Assembly: GCF_014084045.1 (NCBI RefSeq)
Contig: NZ_CP043732.1
Span: 2,108,001-2,172,000, forward strand
Origin: Microbacterium esteraromaticum
GTDB taxonomy: Bacteria; Actinomycetota; Actinomycetes; Actinomycetales; Microbacteriaceae
Length of the DNA stretch: 64,000 nt
Direction of reading: 5' to 3'
Both the position numbers and the translations under genes were made by a program. Shown piece after piece: positions 1 to 9,696 of the stretch. The notes below the pieces were generated by a model. The model made no database searches, was not told the DNA's origin, and saw only the letters and a list, made by a program, of their open reading frames with translations. Each line of letters opens with the position of its first letter. The stretch's first letter is position 1.

Positions 1-331
1 TGCCGCCGGCGCGGCCCTCGCGTACTACGCAGGCGACCTGCGCGCGATCGATTCGGTGCGAGTCCTGCAGCGCGGCACCGCGATGCAGGCTGCGGGGTGG
101 GAGGCGCTGCGCCGCATCGAGCCCGGCCGCCCGCTCAGCTACAGCGAGTTCGCCCTCGAGCTCGGCAGCCCGCAGGCGGTGCGCGCAGCCGCGTCGATCT
201 GCGCTCGCAATGCGCCGGCGCTGTTCGTGCCCTGTCACCGTGTGCTGCGCTCCGACGGCTCCCTCGGCGGTTTCGCCTGGGGACTGCCGGTGAAGCAGAG
301 CCTTCTCGCCCGCGAGCGCGGGGAGCTCTGA
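1..331 (+). CDS. Methylated-DNA--protein-cysteine methyltransferase (3' part, truncated by window edge)
   Basis: Repairs O6-alkylguanine by moving the alkyl group onto its own active-site cysteine. The reading frame is open from base 2, so the 5' end lies outside the window and the GTG at 56 is internal. The visible 109 residues show the winged-helix DNA-binding part ([13 protein letters not shown], then [10 protein letters not shown]) and the acceptor motif VPCHRV. This is followed by GSLGGFAWG, which matches the usual GSLTGYAGG-like substrate loop less closely. The family is clear. Whether this is a stand-alone Ogt-type enzyme or the C-terminal half of an Ada-type fusion cannot be decided from here. 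The next gene lies about 130 bp downstream under its own promoter. Confidence 0.88.
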   Translation, partial: AAGAALAYYAGDLRAIDSVRVLQRGTAMQAAGWEALRRIEPGRPLSYSEFALELGSPQAVRAAASICARNAPALFVPCHRVLRSDGSLGGFAWGLPVKQSLLARERGEL

Positions 332-378
332 CACATCCGGCGCCGCCTCGTCGGCGCCGGATCGCCCCACCCGGACTC

Positions 379-408
379 TTGCGCAGAAAGCGTCTTCCCC
401 AATAGGCT
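379..408 (+). promoter_or_regulatory. Promoter for leader peptide and ABC exporter
   Basis: A -35-like TTGCGC (379-384) and a -10-like TAGGCT (403-408, TANNNT type) lie 18 bp apart. They are about 50 bp upstream of the leader peptide start, so the transcript would carry a 5' leader of roughly 200 nt before the exporter gene. Confidence 0.5.
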
Positions 409-459
409 CGAAGGCTGTCGCGCCGACCGGGCGACGAAGCCGATGCCCAGGAGGACGCC

Positions 460-519
460 ATGACCAAGACGACTGTCACCCCACTCCTCGGCTCGCGCGC
501 ACTCCGCCTGCGCGACTGA
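460..519 (+). CDS. Putative leader peptide with Arg-Leu-Arg motif (19 aa)
   Basis: The short frame encodes MTKTTVTPLLGSRALRLRD. A perfect Shine-Dalgarno AGGAGG (449-454) sits 5 nt before the ATG, stronger than the one in front of the exporter gene itself. The peptide ends about 100 nt before the exporter and is followed directly by a hairpin. The segment RALRLRD holds an R-L-R tripeptide. In ErmD-type leader peptides such a +X+ motif stalls ribosomes when a macrolide is bound, and in Bacillus the heterodimeric exporter BmrCD is controlled by a translated leader. Inference: this is an attenuator peptide sensing ribosome-targeting drugs. Translation is well supported by the ribosome binding site; the sensing role is a hypothesis. 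Confidence 0.65.
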   Translation: MTKTTVTPLLGSRALRLRD

Positions 520-529
520 GCGTGCGGCC

Positions 530-547
530 GGCGACCTCGGGGTCGCC
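530..547 (+). promoter_or_regulatory. Hairpin immediately after leader peptide
   Basis: Perfect 7-bp stem GGCGACC/GGTCGCC around a TCGG tetraloop, starting 10 nt after the leader-peptide stop codon. It is placed where a ribosome paused on the last codons would alter folding. There is no T-run, so a classical intrinsic terminator is not evident. Confidence 0.45.
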
Positions 548-564
548 TCGCGCCACGCCCGCAC

Positions 565-582
565 CGGATGCCATGGCATCCG
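565..582. repeat. 18-bp perfect palindrome upstream of ABC exporter
   Basis: cggatgccatggcatccg reads identically on both strands. It lies between the leader peptide hairpin and the exporter start at 622. It could be a regulator-binding site or a second RNA stem. It is also built from two copies of the ggatgcc oligomer that is abundant in this genome, so it may be less special than it looks. Confidence 0.5.
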
Positions 583-621
583 CACCCGTCTTCGTCACCC
601 ACTCGCCACGCAACGAGAGTC

Positions 622-2496
622 ATGTCTGCCACCTCCTCTTCGTCGTCCCTGTCAACGTTCGCCGCGCTCTGGCGCCTGAAGCCCTTCGTGCGGCCGATCA
701 TCGGCCGCCTGATCGGCGGTGCGCTCAGCGCACTCGCCGCCGCCGTCATCGCCCTGATGATTCCGATCGTGCTCGAGCAGGTCGTCAAGAACTTCGACCT
801 CGGCGGAGGCGCGGACGCGGCCCTCGGGTTCGTCTTCGCCGGGGCATTCGGCGTCCTGGCGCTCGCTCTCGGCGAGGCGGTCATGGTGTGGCTGCGCCGC
901 TGGTTCGTCCTGACTCCGGCCACCGAGGTCGAGTTCCAGATGCGTGCCGAGCTCTACTCGCGGCTTCAGAGCCTTCCAGTCGCGTTCCACGACCGCTGGC
1001 AGTCGGGCCAGCTGCTCAGCCGGATGATGCAGGACATCGGCCTCATCCGACGCTGGATCGCGTTCGGCCTGATCCTGCTCGTGGTCAATGTGCTCACCAT
1101 CGCCATCGGCGCCGTGCTGCTGTTCCGCTGGCACTGGCTGCTTGGTGTGATCTTCCTGGTCACTGGCGTGCCGATGTGGATCCAGGGGTACCTGTTCGAG
1201 AAGCGCTACGGCACCCTTGCCCGCCGCAGCCAGGACCAGGCGGGCGATCTCGCCACCAGCGTCGAGGAGAGCGTGCACGGCATCCGCGTGCTGAAGGCGT
1301 TCGGGCGCGGCAAGCACGCGCTGACGCGCTTCAGCCGCCAGGCCGAGACGCTGCGCGAGACGGAGCTGAGCAAGGCGCGCGCGATCGCCGAGATCTGGTT
1401 CTGGCTCGACCTCATGCCGCAGATCGCATTCGGGCTCAGCCTCATCTCGGGCATCTGGCTGATCGCACAGGGGCAGATCGACGTGCCTCAGCTGTTCGCG
1501 TTCTTCGCGATGGCCGCGGTGCTGCGCTGGCCCATCGAGTCGATCGGCTTCCTGTTCTCGTTCATGCTCGATGCCCGCACGGCCACCGACCGCGTGTTCG
1601 ACATCTACCAGGAGACGAACACGATCACCGACCCCGCTGCTCCGGTGCGACTGGGACAGCCACGCGGTGAGCTCGCGTTCGAGGGAGCGCACTTCCGCTA
1701 TCAGGACGCGGGGGCGCACGAGCGCGACCTGCTCGACGGCATCGACCTGGTGCTGCGGCCCGGCGAGACGATGGCGCTGGTGGGTCTGACCGGCTCGGGC
1801 AAGACCACGCTGACCACGCTGCCGGCGCGCCTGTACGACGTGACCGCCGGTCGCGTCACGCTCGACGGCGTCGATGTGCGCGATCTCGAGCTGTCCGAGC
1901 TGCGCCGGCATGTGGCGATGGCCTTCGAGGACGCGACCCTGTTCTCGGCATCGGTCCGGGAGAACGTGCTGCTGGGTCGCGCCGACCTCGACATCCACAG
2001 CGAGGAGGGCGAGCGGGTGCTGCGTGAGGCTCTCGACGTCGCGCAGGCCGGCTTCGTCGACACCCTGCCCGAAGGCGTCGAGACGATCATCGGCGAGGAG
2101 GGGCTGAGTCTCTCGGGCGGCCAGCGCCAGCGTCTCGCGCTCGCCAGGGCCGTCGCCGCCGACCCCCGGGTGCTCGTGCTCGATGACCCGCTGTCGGCGC
2201 TCGACGTCGACACCGAGGCACTTGTCGAAGAGGCGCTGCGTCACGTGCTCGCCGACACGACCGCGCTGATCGTCGCGCACCGGCCGTCGACCGTCGCGCT
2301 CGCCGATCGTGTCGCGCTGCTGGAGCGCGGCCGCATCACCGCCGTTGGTACCCATTCCGAGCTGCTGCGCTCGAGCTCGCACTACCGCCACGTCATCTCG
2401 AGCCTCGAGGCCGAGGAGGCGGCGCGCACCGGCGCGATCGACATCATCCCCGACACGAGTGACGAACCCGAGACCGAGAAGGAGGTGCAGGCATGA
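622..2496 (+). CDS. ABC exporter half-transporter, degenerate-site subunit (624 aa)
   Basis: Half-transporter with six membrane helices (about residues 20-320) and a C-terminal ATPase domain. Walker [10 protein letters not shown] is near residue 390, the signature LSGGQRQ near 497 and Walker B near 515-521. Walker B ends in [11 protein letters not shown]: the catalytic glutamate is replaced by aspartate. This is typical of one subunit of heterodimeric exporters (TM287/288, BmrCD, LmrCD). The ATG at 622 is chosen because upstream codons are non-conserved; its ribosome binding site (gagag) is weak. It overlaps the partner gene by 4 bp (ATGA), implying translational coupling and equal stoichiometry. 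The likely role is drug or lipid export from the cytoplasm; the substrate is unknown. Confidence 0.9.
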   Translation: MSATSSSSSLSTFAALWRLKPFVRPIIGRLIGGALSALAAAVIALMIPIVLEQVVKNFDLGGGADAALGFVFAGAFGVLALALGEAVMVWLRRWFVLTPATEVEFQMRAELYSRLQSLPVAFHDRWQSGQLLSRMMQDIGLIRRWIAFGLILLVVNVLTIAIGAVLLFRWHWLLGVIFLVTGVPMWIQGYLFEKRYGTLARRSQDQAGDLATSVEESVHGIRVLKAFGRGKHALTRFSRQAETLRETELSKARAIAEIWFWLDLMPQIAFGLSLISGIWLIAQGQIDVPQLFAFFAMAAVLRWPIESIGFLFSFMLDARTATDRVFDIYQETNTITDPAAPVRLGQPRGELAFEGAHFRYQDAGAHERDLLDGIDLVLRPGETMALVGLTGSGKTTLTTLPARLYDVTAGRVTLDGVDVRDLELSELRRHVAMAFEDATLFSASVRENVLLGRADLDIHSEEGERVLREALDVAQAGFVDTLPEGVETIIGEEGLSLSGGQRQRLALARAVAADPRVLVLDDPLSALDVDTEALVEEALRHVLADTTALIVAHRPSTVALADRVALLERGRITAVGTHSELLRSSSHYRHVISSLEAEEAARTGAIDIIPDTSDEPETEKEVQA

Positions 2497-4301
2497 GCAT
2501 CGCAGGCACCAGGGGCGAGGACCGCTCCAACTACACCAAGGACGAGAGCAGGGCCATCAGGCAGCGCTCGCTGCGCCTGCTCGGCTCGCTCGTCGAGCCG
2601 CTGCGTCTGCGTATCGTCATCGCCGCGCTCGTGCTCGTCGTGTCGACCGCGCTGCAGGTGGCGGGCCCGATCCTGATCGGCATCGCCCTCGACCGCGCCC
2701 TGCCCCACCTTCTCGAGACCGCCGACTGGATGCCCGCGATCACCGTCACGGTCGTGTACCTGCTCGCCGGGATCATCGGCTCCGCGCTGATCGGGCTGTA
2801 CGTCGTGCTCGCCGCGAGGATCACCCAGGCGGTGCTGCTCGACCTGCGCAAGCGGATCTTCCTGCACACCCAGAGGCTCAGCCTCGAGTTCCACGAGTCG
2901 TACACCTCGGGCCGCATCATCTCGCGCCAGACCAGCGACCTCGACTCGATCCGCGAGCTGCTCGACGGCGGCCTGAACAACCTCGTCTCCGGCGTGCTGT
3001 TCGGTCTGTTCACCTTCATCGCGCTCGTGATCGCCGACTGGCAGTCCGGCGTGATCCTGCTGGTCGCAGGCATCCCGCTGCTGCTTCTGATGCGCTGGTT
3101 CTACTCCCGCTCCCAGGTGGTCTACCGCGAGTCGAGGGTGATCAGCGCCAAGGTGATCGTGCAGTTCGTCGAGACGATGACCGGCATCCGGGCCGTGAAG
3201 TCGTTCCGGAAGGAGCCGCGCAACGACGAGACGTTCCGCAAGGTCGCCGGAGACTACCGCGACGTGAACCGGCGCTCGATGGTGCTCTACGGCACCTTCG
3301 AGCCTGGCCTGATGGGCATCGCCGCGCTGACTCTCGCCGGTGTCGTCCTGTGGGGCGGCCTTCGCGTCGCAGACGGCGCACTGGGCGTCGGCGTGCTGCT
3401 GGCGACCGTGCTGTACGTGCGCAACTTCTTCGCGCCCATGCAGGAGATCGCGATGTTCCTGAACTCGTACCAGTCGGCCACGGCCGCACTCGAGAAGGTG
3501 TCCGGAGTGCTCGAGGAGCAGCCCACCGTGCCCGATCCCGAGAAGCCGGTCGATCTGTGGGAGTCGCGCGGCGCGCTGCGATTCGACGGGGTCACCTTCG
3601 CGTACAACGACGACAGGACGATCCTGCCGGACTTCACGCTCGACATACCTGCCGGGCAGACGATCGCGCTGGTCGGCACGACGGGGGCGGGCAAGTCGAC
3701 GCTGGCCAAGCTCGTGTCGCGGTTCTACGACCCGACCGCTGGTCGTGTGACTCTCGACGGCGTCGACCTGCGCATGCTGCACCCGAAGGACCTGCGCCGG
3801 GCCATCGTCATGGTGACGCAGGAGGCCTACCTGTTCAGCGGCACCGTCGCAGACAACATCGCGCTCGGCAAGCCCGATGCGACGCTCGAAGAGATCCGCG
3901 CCGCCGCTCGCGCCGTGGGCGCCGACGAGTTCATCTCATCGCTGCCCGACGGCTACAGCACCGACGTGAACAAGCGCGGCGGGAGGGTCTCGGCCGGACA
4001 GCGTCAGCTGATCTCGTTCGCGCGCGCGTTCCTCGCCGACCCCGCCGTGCTGATCCTCGACGAGGCGACGGCCTCGCTCGACATCCCGTCGGAGCGGCTC
4101 ATCCAGCAGGCGCTGCAGACGCTGCTCGCCGACCGGACCGCGATCATCATCGCGCACCGCCTGTCGACGGTCGCGATCGCGGATCGCGTGCTGGTGATGG
4201 AGCACGGTCGCATCATCGAGGACGACACCCCTGCCGCGCTGATCGGGGGCACCGGGAAGTTCGCCCAGCTGCATGCGGCCTGGCAGGAGACGCTCGTCTG
4301 A
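2493..4301 (+). CDS. ABC exporter half-transporter, catalytic-Glu subunit (602 aa)
   Basis: Partner of the preceding gene, with the same six-helix plus ATPase architecture. Walker A is GTTGAGKST near residue 395 and Walker B is [11 protein letters not shown] with the catalytic Glu intact. The signature reads VSAGQRQ instead of LSGGQ. Combined with the Asp-for-Glu partner, the degenerate nucleotide site would pair the partner's Walker motifs with this VSAGQ signature. The consensus site would pair this subunit's Walker motifs with the partner's LSGGQ. That asymmetry is characteristic of heterodimeric exporters. The start ATG at 2493 overlaps the upstream stop. The N-terminal 35 residues are charged and cytoplasmic. 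Confidence 0.9.
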   Translation: MSIAGTRGEDRSNYTKDESRAIRQRSLRLLGSLVEPLRLRIVIAALVLVVSTALQVAGPILIGIALDRALPHLLETADWMPAITVTVVYLLAGIIGSALIGLYVVLAARITQAVLLDLRKRIFLHTQRLSLEFHESYTSGRIISRQTSDLDSIRELLDGGLNNLVSGVLFGLFTFIALVIADWQSGVILLVAGIPLLLLMRWFYSRSQVVYRESRVISAKVIVQFVETMTGIRAVKSFRKEPRNDETFRKVAGDYRDVNRRSMVLYGTFEPGLMGIAALTLAGVVLWGGLRVADGALGVGVLLATVLYVRNFFAPMQEIAMFLNSYQSATAALEKVSGVLEEQPTVPDPEKPVDLWESRGALRFDGVTFAYNDDRTILPDFTLDIPAGQTIALVGTTGAGKSTLAKLVSRFYDPTAGRVTLDGVDLRMLHPKDLRRAIVMVTQEAYLFSGTVADNIALGKPDATLEEIRAAARAVGADEFISSLPDGYSTDVNKRGGRVSAGQRQLISFARAFLADPAVLILDEATASLDIPSERLIQQALQTLLADRTAIIIAHRLSTVAIADRVLVMEHGRIIEDDTPAALIGGTGKFAQLHAAWQETLV

Positions 4302-4340
4302 CATCGGTCGGCGGCCTGGCCGCGGGCGCTGGTCGGAGAT

Positions 4341-4346
4341 TAGGTT
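4341..4346 (+). promoter_or_regulatory. -10 element TAGGTT, probable leaderless start
   Basis: TAGGTT is followed by exactly six nucleotides and then the GTG start at 4353. This is the spacing expected when transcription starts at or next to the start codon. Confidence 0.5.
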
Positions 4347-4352
4347 GGAAGA

Positions 4353-5117
4353 GTGGAACCGATCCTGCTGCTGGCCGCCGAACTGTGGTGGGTCGCCCCT
4401 GCAGCGGCGGCCGGCGCAGGAGCGACCGGATACGCGATCGTGCGAAGGCGGGGAACGGTGAACGGCAGAAGGCTCGGCTACGACGCTGCGCGGCTCGAGC
4501 TGCGCCGGGCGCAGCTCGACGCGCGTGCCGCCGCCGACGCGGCCAGGGTCGCCAGGGCCGACGCCGCAAGAGTCGCCGCCGAGAAGGCCGCGGCACGGGC
4601 GGACGCCTCGGCCGTGGCATCCGCGCGTCGGGCGCTGCGCGAGGCGCAGCTTGCATCGCGAGCCGCGGTCGCGCGGGTGAAGGTCAGCCGGGTGCGCGTC
4701 TCGACGGAGCGATCGGCGATGGCGGCCGGCGGGATGCTGCCGCTGGAGCGACTGCGCGGACGGCACGACGTCCTGCTCGCGCGGTGGATGGAGTACGAGA
4801 CCGATGCCGCCCGCGCCATCGCGTTCCCCGCGATGAGCGACGGACGTCAGCCGGCGACGGCCGCGTTCCTCGCCGCGCTCGAGCGGGCTCGGGATGCCAG
4901 GCCGCGGCCCGACTCGCGGGTCACCGCCGAGGACTTCGCGGCGTACCGTGCATCGATCGACGACCTTGAGCGCGCGTTCGACGTCGCCGAGCGCGCCGCT
5001 CGCGGAGAGCAGGTGCCGTCCGAGCTGCCGGATGCCTTGTGGGACGCCGCGCGCACGATCGCCATGCGCACGTCGGACTCGGTGATCGCCTGGACGACCA
5101 GAAGGCGGCGTCAGTAG
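4353..5117 (+). CDS. Hypothetical membrane-anchored coiled-coil protein (254 aa)
   Basis: I do not recognise a named family. Residues 5-28 form one hydrophobic helix (ILLLAAELWWVAPAAAAG), so the protein is probably anchored with its C-terminus in the cytoplasm. Residues 45-125 are Ala/Arg-rich heptad-like sequence typical of a long alpha-helical coiled coil. The C-terminal half (130-254) is a mixed helical region with aromatic residues (WMEYETDAA, ALWDAARTIAMR). The GTG start follows a TAGGTT -10 box by six nucleotides, suggesting a leaderless message rather than read-through from the ABC genes. Its proximity to the exporter is not enough to infer a function. Confidence 0.7.
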   Translation: MEPILLLAAELWWVAPAAAAGAGATGYAIVRRRGTVNGRRLGYDAARLELRRAQLDARAAADAARVARADAARVAAEKAAARADASAVASARRALREAQLASRAAVARVKVSRVRVSTERSAMAAGGMLPLERLRGRHDVLLARWMEYETDAARAIAFPAMSDGRQPATAAFLAALERARDARPRPDSRVTAEDFAAYRASIDDLERAFDVAERAARGEQVPSELPDALWDAARTIAMRTSDSVIAWTTRRRRQ

Positions 5118-5144
5118 CCGACCCTGCGGGACGCTCGCGTCGGG

Positions 5145-6581
5145 TCACACGGGGAGGGCTCGGGTGCGGATCAGGTCCCGGTACCAGTGACCTGAATCCT
5201 TGACGGTCCGCTGGAGCGTATCGAAGTCGACCCGCACGATGCCGAACCGCTTGGCGTAGCCGTAGCCCCACTCGAAGTTGTCCAGCAGCGACCACACGAA
5301 GTAGCCGCGCAGATCGACGCCCCGCTGCAGCGCCCGATGCGCCGCGGTGAAGTGCCTGCGCAGGTAGTCGGTGCGCTCGGGATCGGGGACCGTGCCGTCG
5401 TCTGCGACGTGGTCGTCGAAGGCTGCTCCGTTCTCCGTCACCATGAGCGCCTGATCAGGGAACTGCTCCGACAGTGAGACGAGCAGCTCCTCGAGCCCTT
5501 CCGGCGCGATGTTCCAGCCCATCGCGGTGTACGGACCCGGCTGCTCGACGAACTCGACGAGCTGATCGCTGCCAGGCCACGCCGTGCCGCCGACTGCGCC
5601 CTTGTGACCGTCGTTCTGCTGCTTGGGCGAGATCCCGTCCCACAGTCGCACCGTGGCGGTCGAGTAGTAGTTCACGCCGAGCACGTCGATCGGCTGGTGC
5701 ACGGTCGCCAGATCTCCTTCGCGGACGAAGGACCAGTCGGTGACGCTCGATGTGTCCGCCAGCAGATCCGCGGGATACTCGCCCCTGAGCATCGGCCCCG
5801 TGAACGATCGGTTCGCGAGGGCGTCGATGCGCCGCATCGCCTCGGACGCACCATCGCCCTGTCCGCGCAGAACGTGGAAGTTGAGCGTCACCGAGTAGTC
5901 GGGGTCGCCGGTCGAGGTCGCCCTCAGCGCCTGCAGCGCCCGGCCGTGCGCGAGGTTGAGGTGATGGACGGCGGCGAGGGCGGACGCCGGTTCGTGCCGG
6001 CCGGGCGCGTGACCGCCCTGGCCGTACCCGAGGTACGCCGAGCACCAGGGCTCGTTCAGCGTGGTCCAGGTGTCGACGCGGTCGCCGAGCGCCCGGCCCA
6101 TCACCTCGGCGTACCGCTCGAAGGCATCCGTGGTCTCGCGAGCCGCCCATCCGCCCGCATCCTCCAGGTACTGCGGCAGATCCCAGTGGTACAGCGTCGC
6201 GACGGGTCGGATGCCGCGCTCCCGCAGTCCGTCGACCAGGCGGGAGTAGAAGTCGATGCCCTTCTGATTGATCTCACCGGAAGCAGTCGGAACGATGCGC
6301 GGCCACGCGATCGAGAACCGGTAGGCCTCCAGACCGAGCTCGGTCATGAGATCGAGGTCCTGCTCCACCCGGTGGTAGTGATCGCAGGCGATGTCTCCGG
6401 TGTCGCCGTTCCAGACCCGGCCCGGCGTGCGGCTGAACGTGTCCCAGATCGACGGCGTGCGGCCGTCCTCGCCTGCCGCACCCTCGATCTGGTACGACGC
6501 CGTCGCCGACCCGAAGACGAAGTCAGGGGGGAACAGCAGCCCGCTGCCGCGGTAGTCGTCGGCGGGCGTCGACGGGCTCAC
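5145..6581 (-). CDS. GH1 beta-glucosidase (478 aa)
   Basis: Retaining beta-glycosidase that hydrolyses terminal beta-glucose (or related) units from oligosaccharides. Both GH1 signatures are present: TLNEP with acid/base Glu177 and VTENG with nucleophile Glu383. The N-terminal [15 protein letters not shown] and the [12 protein letters not shown] stretch near the C-terminus are also diagnostic. The length is normal and there is no signal peptide, so it acts in the cytoplasm on imported sugars. The GTG start overlaps the stop of the GH31 gene by 4 bp (GTGA), making it the last gene of the sugar operon. Pairing with an alpha-xylosidase suggests stepwise removal of xylose and then glucose from xyloglucan-type oligosaccharides. 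Confidence 0.92.
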   Translation of the reverse strand: MSPSTPADDYRGSGLLFPPDFVFGSATASYQIEGAAGEDGRTPSIWDTFSRTPGRVWNGDTGDIACDHYHRVEQDLDLMTELGLEAYRFSIAWPRIVPTASGEINQKGIDFYSRLVDGLRERGIRPVATLYHWDLPQYLEDAGGWAARETTDAFERYAEVMGRALGDRVDTWTTLNEPWCSAYLGYGQGGHAPGRHEPASALAAVHHLNLAHGRALQALRATSTGDPDYSVTLNFHVLRGQGDGASEAMRRIDALANRSFTGPMLRGEYPADLLADTSSVTDWSFVREGDLATVHQPIDVLGVNYYSTATVRLWDGISPKQQNDGHKGAVGGTAWPGSDQLVEFVEQPGPYTAMGWNIAPEGLEELLVSLSEQFPDQALMVTENGAAFDDHVADDGTVPDPERTDYLRRHFTAAHRALQRGVDLRGYFVWSLLDNFEWGYGYAKRFGIVRVDFDTLQRTVKDSGHWYRDLIRTRALPV

Positions 6582-8809
6582 AGGGTCACCGCCGACAGGT
6601 CGACGTCATACGATCTCTCGAGGCCATCCGGGCTCGTCACGGTCACCGTGCTGCGGCCCGCGCCGCCGGGGAAGACCCGAAGCTGCAGTCCGTCGTGGTA
6701 GTCGTAATCGGGTCGATCCGTGCGCGCACCCCAGGGCAGCGCGGTGCCAGGGCGCACGTACAGCGGAAGCGAAGAGAAATCGTGCGACTCGCGACGCCAT
6801 CCGCCCCCGGTCACCGTCTCGCCAGTCAGCAGAGACGTCCATTCGCCTGCCGGCAGATAGAAGTCCACCGACCCGTCGGCCGAGAACACCGGGGCCACGA
6901 GCAGGCTCTCGCCCAGCATGTACTGCCTGTCGAGATGGCCGACCGCCGGATCGTCGGGGAACTCCAGCTGCATGGGGCGCATGAGCGGCACGCCGGTGGC
7001 CGCCGCAGCCAGCCCCTGCTGGTAGAGGTAGGGCATCAGGCGCATCTTGAGGTGCGTGAACCGGCGGGTGACATCGACTGCCTCCTCGTCGAACATCCAC
7101 GGCACACGGTAGGAGCTCGAGCCGTGGAAGCGGGAGTGCGACCCGAGCAGGCCGAAAGCCGTCCAGCGCTTGAAGACGCCGGCATCGGGCATGCCTTCGA
7201 AGCCGCCGATGTCGTGACTCCAGAAGGCGAAGCCACTGAAGGCGAGCGACAGCCCGCCACGGAGGGTCTCGGCCATGGAGGCGTAGGACGAGGTCGAGTC
7301 GCCGCCCCAGTGCACCGGCATGCTCTGACCGCCGGCGGTCGCCGAGCGCGCGAACAGCACCGCGTCATCGGCGCCGCGCGCCTCGGTCAGCACGTCGTGC
7401 ACGGCACGGTTGTACAGGTCGGTGTACAGGTTGTGCATGCGCGCCGGATCGGACCCGTCGGACCAGGCCACCTCGGTCGGGATGCGCTCGCCGAAGTCGG
7501 TCTTGAAGCAGTCGACGCCCTGATCGATGAGCCGGCGGAGATGCCCCTGGTACCACGCGGTGGCGTCGGGGTTCGTGAAGTCGACCAGGGCCATGCCGGC
7601 CTGCCACAGATCCCACTGCCACACCGAGCCGTCGACGCGCTTCACGAGGAAGCCCTGGTCGGCCGCCTCGCGGAACAGGGGCGAGCGCTGGGCGATGTAC
7701 GGATTGATCCACACGCAGACCCGCAGGTCCTTCTCGTGGAGTCGGGTGAGCATGCCCTCCGGGTCGGGGAACACCCGCGGGTCCCATTCGAAATCGCACC
7801 AGTTGAACTCGCGCATCCAGAAGCAGTCGAAGTGGAACACCGAGACCGGCAGCTCGCGCGCGGCCATCTCGTCGATGAACGAGGAGACGGTCTGCTCGTC
7901 GTAGTCGGTCGTGAAGCTCGTCGAGAGCCACAGACCGTACGACCAGGCAGGGACGACCGGAGGGCGTCCTGTCAGCGCCGTGTAGCGACGAAGCACGTCC
8001 TTCGGAGTGGGACCGGCGATCACGAAGTACTCGAGGACTTCGCCCGACACCGAGAACTGGACGCGCTCGACGGCCTCGGAGCCGATCTCGTACGAGACGT
8101 GACCCGAATCGTTCACGAGCACGCCGTAGCCGCGGTTCGACAGATGGAACGGGATGCTCTTGTACGCCTGCTCGCTGGAGGTGCCGCCGTCGGCGTTCCA
8201 GATGTCGACCGACTGCCCGTTCTTGACCAGGGGACCGAAGCGCTCGCCCAGGCCGTACACGAGTTCGCCGACACCCAGGTCGAGCTGCTCGTGCACGAAC
8301 GTCTTCGACGAGAGCGATGAACCGCCCTGGCGAGCATTGTCGATGATTCCGGCGTCGACCTGGGCGTCCGCCGCCAGGCGCACGTACCCCTGGGCACGGT
8401 GACCGCTGCCGGTCACGCGACGACCGTCGACCTCGAAGGAGAGGTTCCAGGGCGCTCCCGGGGTGATGCGGGCGACGAGGGCACCGGAGTCCAGCTCGCC
8501 GCCGGCATCGCTCACCGTGGTGCGGGCCGATCCGGAACCGGCGCCGGGAAGGGAGAAGCCCCCATGCCAGCGCCCGCCCTCGTGGTGAGCGACCCGCACG
8601 CGGATCACGCCCTCGGCAGGGGAGGACAGCGTCGTGGTGATCACGGGGCGGTTGAGCGTGTCGCCGCGCTTGCTGATCACCATGGTGGGGGCGGTGATGA
8701 CGATGCCTGCGCCATCGGGGGTGGACGTCTCGGCGATGTCGTGCGCTTCCTGCGCGTAGAGCGCCGTGACGCCCGGTCGCAGTTGCCAGAACCCGTCGGT
8801 GAACTTCAT
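6578..8809 (-). CDS. GH31 alpha-xylosidase, YicI type (743 aa)
   Basis: Cytoplasmic retaining alpha-glycosidase. The segment around the nucleophile, [11 protein letters not shown] with Asp438, is the YicI form rather than the maltase form. The acid/base Asp504 lies in HWGGDS. The 66-residue spacing equals that of E. coli YicI (416 and 482). An N-terminal beta-sandwich occupies about residues 1-260 and the TIM barrel 285-610. YicI-type enzymes release alpha-xylose from isoprimeverose-like units. The start MKFTDGFW at 8809 shares one base with the permease stop (TAATG), with an upstream GGAG. In-frame codons further upstream lie inside the permease gene and are rejected. Alpha-glucosidase activity remains possible. 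Confidence 0.9.
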   Translation of the reverse strand: MKFTDGFWQLRPGVTALYAQEAHDIAETSTPDGAGIVITAPTMVISKRGDTLNRPVITTTLSSPAEGVIRVRVAHHEGGRWHGGFSLPGAGSGSARTTVSDAGGELDSGALVARITPGAPWNLSFEVDGRRVTGSGHRAQGYVRLAADAQVDAGIIDNARQGGSSLSSKTFVHEQLDLGVGELVYGLGERFGPLVKNGQSVDIWNADGGTSSEQAYKSIPFHLSNRGYGVLVNDSGHVSYEIGSEAVERVQFSVSGEVLEYFVIAGPTPKDVLRRYTALTGRPPVVPAWSYGLWLSTSFTTDYDEQTVSSFIDEMAARELPVSVFHFDCFWMREFNWCDFEWDPRVFPDPEGMLTRLHEKDLRVCVWINPYIAQRSPLFREAADQGFLVKRVDGSVWQWDLWQAGMALVDFTNPDATAWYQGHLRRLIDQGVDCFKTDFGERIPTEVAWSDGSDPARMHNLYTDLYNRAVHDVLTEARGADDAVLFARSATAGGQSMPVHWGGDSTSSYASMAETLRGGLSLAFSGFAFWSHDIGGFEGMPDAGVFKRWTAFGLLGSHSRFHGSSSYRVPWMFDEEAVDVTRRFTHLKMRLMPYLYQQGLAAAATGVPLMRPMQLEFPDDPAVGHLDRQYMLGESLLVAPVFSADGSVDFYLPAGEWTSLLTGETVTGGGWRRESHDFSSLPLYVRPGTALPWGARTDRPDYDYHDGLQLRVFPGGAGRSTVTVTSPDGLERSYDVDLSAVTL

Positions 8810-9696
8810 TACTTGACTGCTCCTGCCGTGATGCCGCGCGTGAGGGTGCGCTGGAAGATGAGGAAGAAGATGAGCGTGGGGATGACGCCGAGCAGAGCCG
8901 AGGCGCTCGTCGTGGTGACATCCATGAGCCGGTCGCCCTGCAGCACGCTGATCGCGACCGGAACGGTCTGATTCGCATTCGATGCCAGGAACGTCAGCGG
9001 GATGAGGAACTCGTTCCACGTCCAGATGAAGAAGAAGATGAGCAGCACCGACAGGGTGGGGCGGCTGATCGGGAACACCACGCGCCAGAGGATCTGCCAT
9101 CTGCTCGCGCCGTCGAGGGACGCGGCCTCGAGCACCTCCTTCGGGAAGGTGCCGTAGACGGATGACAGCAGGTACGTGCCGAACGCCGCCTGGACGACCG
9201 TGAAGACGATGATGACCGACCAGACGTTGTCGTACAGGCCGACCGACTTGAACATGTAGTACAGGGGGTAGAGCAGCGCCTCCTGGGGGAGGAGGTTCGC
9301 CATCAGGAAGAGGAGCACGATCCACGAGCGCCCGCGCACTCGCCCGATGCCGATCGCGAACGCGTTGAGCATGGAGATCACGACCGCCAGCACGGCGACG
9401 ATGCCGGAGATGAAGATCGAGTTCCACACCTTCTCCGGGAAGTTCACGCGCTCCCAGAACGTGATGATGCCCCCGAAGTCGAGCGTCTCGGGAAGGGCGA
9501 GCGGACCCGAGGTCGCGTAGTCGACGGGCGACTTGAACGAGTTCACCAGCACGAGATAGAACGGCGCGACGACCAGCAGTGCGCCGATGACGACGAGTGC
9601 GAGCATCAGCCAGTCGACGGGGCGCTTCTTGGTCATGCCGCCCCTGGCGCGGGTCCTGCCCGGCTTGCCGGTGATGATGGCGGTGGTGGCGTGCAT
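8809..9696 (-). CDS. Carbohydrate ABC transporter permease, MalG family (295 aa)
   Basis: Inner-membrane permease of a CUT1-type sugar importer with six predicted helices. The EAA loop that contacts the ATPase is seen as EAASLDGASRWQILWRVVFP, with the conserved EAA...G pattern. The ATG at 9696 overlaps the upstream permease stop by one base (TGATG). A GTG one codon earlier is possible but less likely. No ATPase gene is present in the operon, as is usual in Actinobacteria where one MsiK-like ATPase serves several importers. The specific sugar is inferred only from the neighbouring GH31 and GH1 enzymes. Confidence 0.9.
   Translation of the reverse strand: MHATTAIITGKPGRTRARGGMTKKRPVDWLMLALVVIGALLVVAPFYLVLVNSFKSPVDYATSGPLALPETLDFGGIITFWERVNFPEKVWNSIFISGIVAVLAVVISMLNAFAIGIGRVRGRSWIVLLFLMANLLPQEALLYPLYYMFKSVGLYDNVWSVIIVFTVVQAAFGTYLLSSVYGTFPKEVLEAASLDGASRWQILWRVVFPISRPTLSVLLIFFFIWTWNEFLIPLTFLASNANQTVPVAISVLQGDRLMDVTTTSASALLGVIPTLIFFLIFQRTLTRGITAGAVK

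Noticed and set aside
652..2391. 579-codon open frame antisense to the first ABC gene, and many similar long antisense frames across the window
   Set aside because: High-GC DNA produces long shadow frames. The opposite strand has full family motifs, while these frames are Arg/His/Asp-rich without motifs or ribosome binding sites.
5118..5144. Terminator between the coiled-coil protein gene and GH1 gene
   Set aside because: Only a 5-bp gacgc/gcgtc stem is visible, too weak to list.
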